DNA of 5,019 nt from Candidatus Levyibacteriota bacterium (GTDB lineage: Bacteria > Patescibacteriota > Microgenomatia > Levybacterales > GWA1-39-11): positions 1 through 5,019 of the forward strand of contig JACQKO010000029.1 in NCBI GenBank assembly GCA_016204525.1, in the 5' to 3' direction. Every line of letters begins with the position of its first letter. Position 1 is the stretch's first letter. Both the position numbers and the translations under genes were made by a program. The notes under the pieces are model-generated. The model searched no databases. It saw only the letters and a list, made by a program, of their open reading frames with translations, and had not been told where the DNA came from. This document shows, one piece after another, positions 3,090-5,019 of the stretch.

Positions 3090-5019
3090 CTAAGGTTGGG
3101 GGGAGGGAGAAACCGTGATGCTTGGTGGGGCAAGGCAGGAGACTAAGTTCTCTGTTCCTTTAATAAAATACCTATCTTGTCCAAGGCAGAATTTCTTAAC
3201 AATATTTCCTGGAATTACAGTTGCCGATGGTGTTCCAGTTTTTTCAATCATCATTGTCATTATCCTATTCCACATTGGAGCAGCTCCTGTTATGCCTGAT
3301 GCAAGCGCCTGATTCAGCGGACTGTTGTCATTATTCCCAACCCATGTTGCTACCAAAACGCGCGGAGTAAAGCCAATTGTCCAGTTATCCCGCTTATTAT
3401 CTGTTGTCCCGGTTTTGACAGATACTCTTGCTCCGGGAATGCTCAGGGGTGTATTCAAGCCAAATTCAATACTCCTTGCTTTATTATCAGCAAGAATATC
3501 GGAGATTATAAAAGCAACTCCCTCATCAAGGACAGGAATAGCAATGGGATCTTTTCCATAAATTGTCTTTCCAAACGAATCTTTTACAGAAAGGATGGGA
3601 TCAAGGTCTACTTTCTTGCCTCCATCTGCGATTACGCCATAAATTGTTGCCATATCTGTCATTCTGACCTCAAGCCCGCCAAGCGTTATTGAAACTCCGT
3701 ATTTTTTTGCACCTTGCCACGAAGCAATTCCCATTTTTTCTCCAAATTCTTTAATTGCCGAAGGCCCCAACTTTTGAGCAACTCTAACAGCTGGGATATT
3801 TAACGAATTCGCAAATGCAGTCCGCAGGGCAACTTTGCCATGATAGGCTCCGTCATAATTAACTGGGGTATATGATGGCCCGCCTTCGCTTAGAATAGTT
3901 AGTGGCGCATCATCAATAATCGTCGCCTCAGTATATCCGTTTGATAAAGCCAGTGAATAAGTAACTACCTTTATTGATGACCCCGGTTGGCGAAGTGAAG
4001 TTGTCACGTTTACATTGCCCTCGGCCTCCGTGTCAAAATAGTTTTTGCTTCCAACCATAGCAAGAATATCCCCGCTTTGCGGAGTTGTGACTAAAGCAGC
4101 CCCGTTTCCAATATTAAGGTAGACATTTGCTTCAACCTCGGACGCGACAATCTTTTCAACTTCTTCTTGCAACGGAAGATCAATGCTTGTAATAACGCTC
4201 AACCCACCCCTTTCAATCTCACTCAGCCCATATTTATCAACCAGAAGTTTTCTGACATACATTACAAAATGTGGAGCTTTTATAGGACTTTGAGGTTTTT
4301 TAAATATTAGTTCTTCTTGATATGCACGGTTTCTCTCCTCGGAAGTTATAAATTTCTCCCTCGCCATAGCATCTAGCACTTCCTTTTGGCGTTTTTTCCA
4401 TGCGGTCCCGTTTCCAAAATATGGAGAATAGACGGATGGCGCGCGCGGCAATCCTGCAAGAAAAGCCGATTCGGAAAGTGTAAGATCGCGGACTGTTTTC
4501 CCAAAATATATTTCAGCCGCCGACTGTATACCCCAGGCAGTACCTCCATATGGAACATAATTTAAGTAAAGCTCAAGAATTTCATCTTTGCTGTATATTC
4601 TTTCTGCCCAAGAGGCAAGCGCAACCTCACGAAGTTTCCTAATAATTGTGGGTTCAGGTGTTAAAAAAGCAGACTTAATAAGTTGCTGAGTAATTGTTGA
4701 TCCTCCCTGAAGCTGCGCTCCTTGAAGATTTGAGATAAAAGCGCGAACAATAGCTCTCAAATCAAATCCCGGGTGGTTGTAAAAATCCTTATCCTCTATT
4801 GCAATAGTTGCGTTGCGAAGATTTTTGGGAATATCTGAAAGTTGAACCACAGTCCTATTTTGGCTTGCAAATATTTCATAAAGAAGATTTCCGTTTCTAT
4901 CATAAATTTTTGTAGTTTTTGGAATGTAGTTTAGCGAAAGATTAGAAGGATTTGGCAAGTCTTGCACAAAAATAAAAGAGACAAGAGGTAAAAATAGAAA
5001 AACAAAAGAGAAAATAAAA
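3090..5019 (-). CDS. Class A penicillin-binding protein (PBP1A-type), 5' end outside window
   Basis: A bifunctional peptidoglycan synthase that polymerises lipid II (GT51 glycosyltransferase) and cross-links stem peptides (transpeptidase) outside the cytoplasmic membrane. Residues are numbered from the GTG at 4967. GT51 motifs: IAIEDKDFYNHPGFD (55-69, catalytic E58), QGGSTITQQ (87-95), RKLREV (110-115) and ILELYLNYVPYGG (130-142). Transpeptidase motifs: S330-S-I-K333 after RQPG, S388-L-N390, and K518-T-G520 followed by T. The protein ends soon after the transpeptidase domain with a short Ser/Pro tail (SITVSPSPQP), with no PASTA or other extra domain. The GTG at 4967 is not the true start: upstream codons 4968-5018 are open and give 17 uncharged, mostly Phe/Leu/Val/Ile residues, the expected membrane anchor, directly before QDLPNPSNL. 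The real start lies beyond base 5019. The TAG stop is 5 bases from the TTG at 3084, so read-through into the next gene is plausible. Confidence 0.96.
   Translation of the reverse strand, partial: FIFSFVFLFLPLVSFIFVQDLPNPSNLSLNYIPKTTKIYDRNGNLLYEIFASQNRTVVQLSDIPKNLRNATIAIEDKDFYNHPGFDLRAIVRAFISNLQGAQLQGGSTITQQLIKSAFLTPEPTIIRKLREVALASWAERIYSKDEILELYLNYVPYGGTAWGIQSAAEIYFGKTVRDLTLSESAFLAGLPRAPSVYSPYFGNGTAWKKRQKEVLDAMAREKFITSEERNRAYQEELIFKKPQSPIKAPHFVMYVRKLLVDKYGLSEIERGGLSVITSIDLPLQEEVEKIVASEVEANVYLNIGNGAALVTTPQSGDILAMVGSKNYFDTEAEGNVNVTTSLRQPGSSIKVVTYSLALSNGYTEATIIDDAPLTILSEGGPSYTPVNYDGAYHGKVALRTAFANSLNIPAVRVAQKLGPSAIKEFGEKMGIASWQGAKKYGVSITLGGLEVRMTDMATIYGVIADGGKKVDLDPILSVKDSFGKTIYGKDPIAIPVLDEGVAFIISDILADNKARSIEFGLNTPLSIPGARVSVKTGTTDNKRDNWTIGFTPRVLVATWVGNNDNSPLNQALASGITGAAPMWNRIMTMMIEKTGTPSATVIPGNIVKKFCLGQDRYFIKGTENLVSCLAPPSITVSPSPQP

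Noticed and set aside
4965..4967. GTG as the start of the penicillin-binding protein
   Set aside because: The same frame continues upstream to the window edge and encodes the expected hydrophobic anchor.

Overview
The window looks like a chromosomal segment of a Candidate Phyla Radiation (Patescibacteria) bacterium, perhaps near Microgenomates. This is a judgement from protein style and not a database result. The reasons are an archaeal-style cytidylate kinase-like protein, a divergent and compact phosphoglycerate kinase with low-complexity insertions, a class A penicillin-binding protein with almost no C-terminal extension, a lineage-type hypothetical protein, tight gene packing, and no clear Shine-Dalgarno sequences.

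Layout. Positions 1-354 (+) hold the C-terminal part of a cytidylate kinase-like protein. Positions 355-477 are a convergent intergenic spacer with overlapping, mutually exclusive hairpins. Everything to the right is on the minus strand. In transcription order it holds a class A penicillin-binding protein (3090-5019, with its 5' end outside the window), an unrecognised protein (2230-3045, possibly from 3084), a 244-bp repeat-rich spacer (1986-2229), phosphoglycerate kinase (840-1985) and the YraN/UPF0102 nuclease-fold protein (478-843). The last two overlap by 4 bases (ATGA) and are almost certainly co-transcribed.

The most informative observations are these. (1) The apparent GTG start of the penicillin-binding protein at 4967 is false: the frame stays open to the window edge and encodes an uncharged, membrane-spanning stretch. 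(2) The TTG that would start the unrecognised gene at 3084 coincides with a perfect TTGACA -35 box. It is followed after 17 bp by an extended -10 (TGC-TAATAT) and 10 bases later by an in-frame ATG, suggesting a nearly leaderless start. (3) The C-terminus of that protein resembles the C-type-lectin/formylglycine-generating-enzyme type of fold used by targets of diversity-generating retroelements, and a perfect 9-bp hairpin lies 21 bases past its stop. This is a hypothesis only: no reverse transcriptase or template repeat is in the window. (4) The pgk gene carries three different heptanucleotide tandem repeats and two GC-rich palindromic insertions, all in frame and apparently in surface loops.

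The genes do not form one pathway: cell-wall polymerisation, glycolysis, nucleotide salvage and a probable DNA-processing protein are simply packed together, as is common in small genomes.
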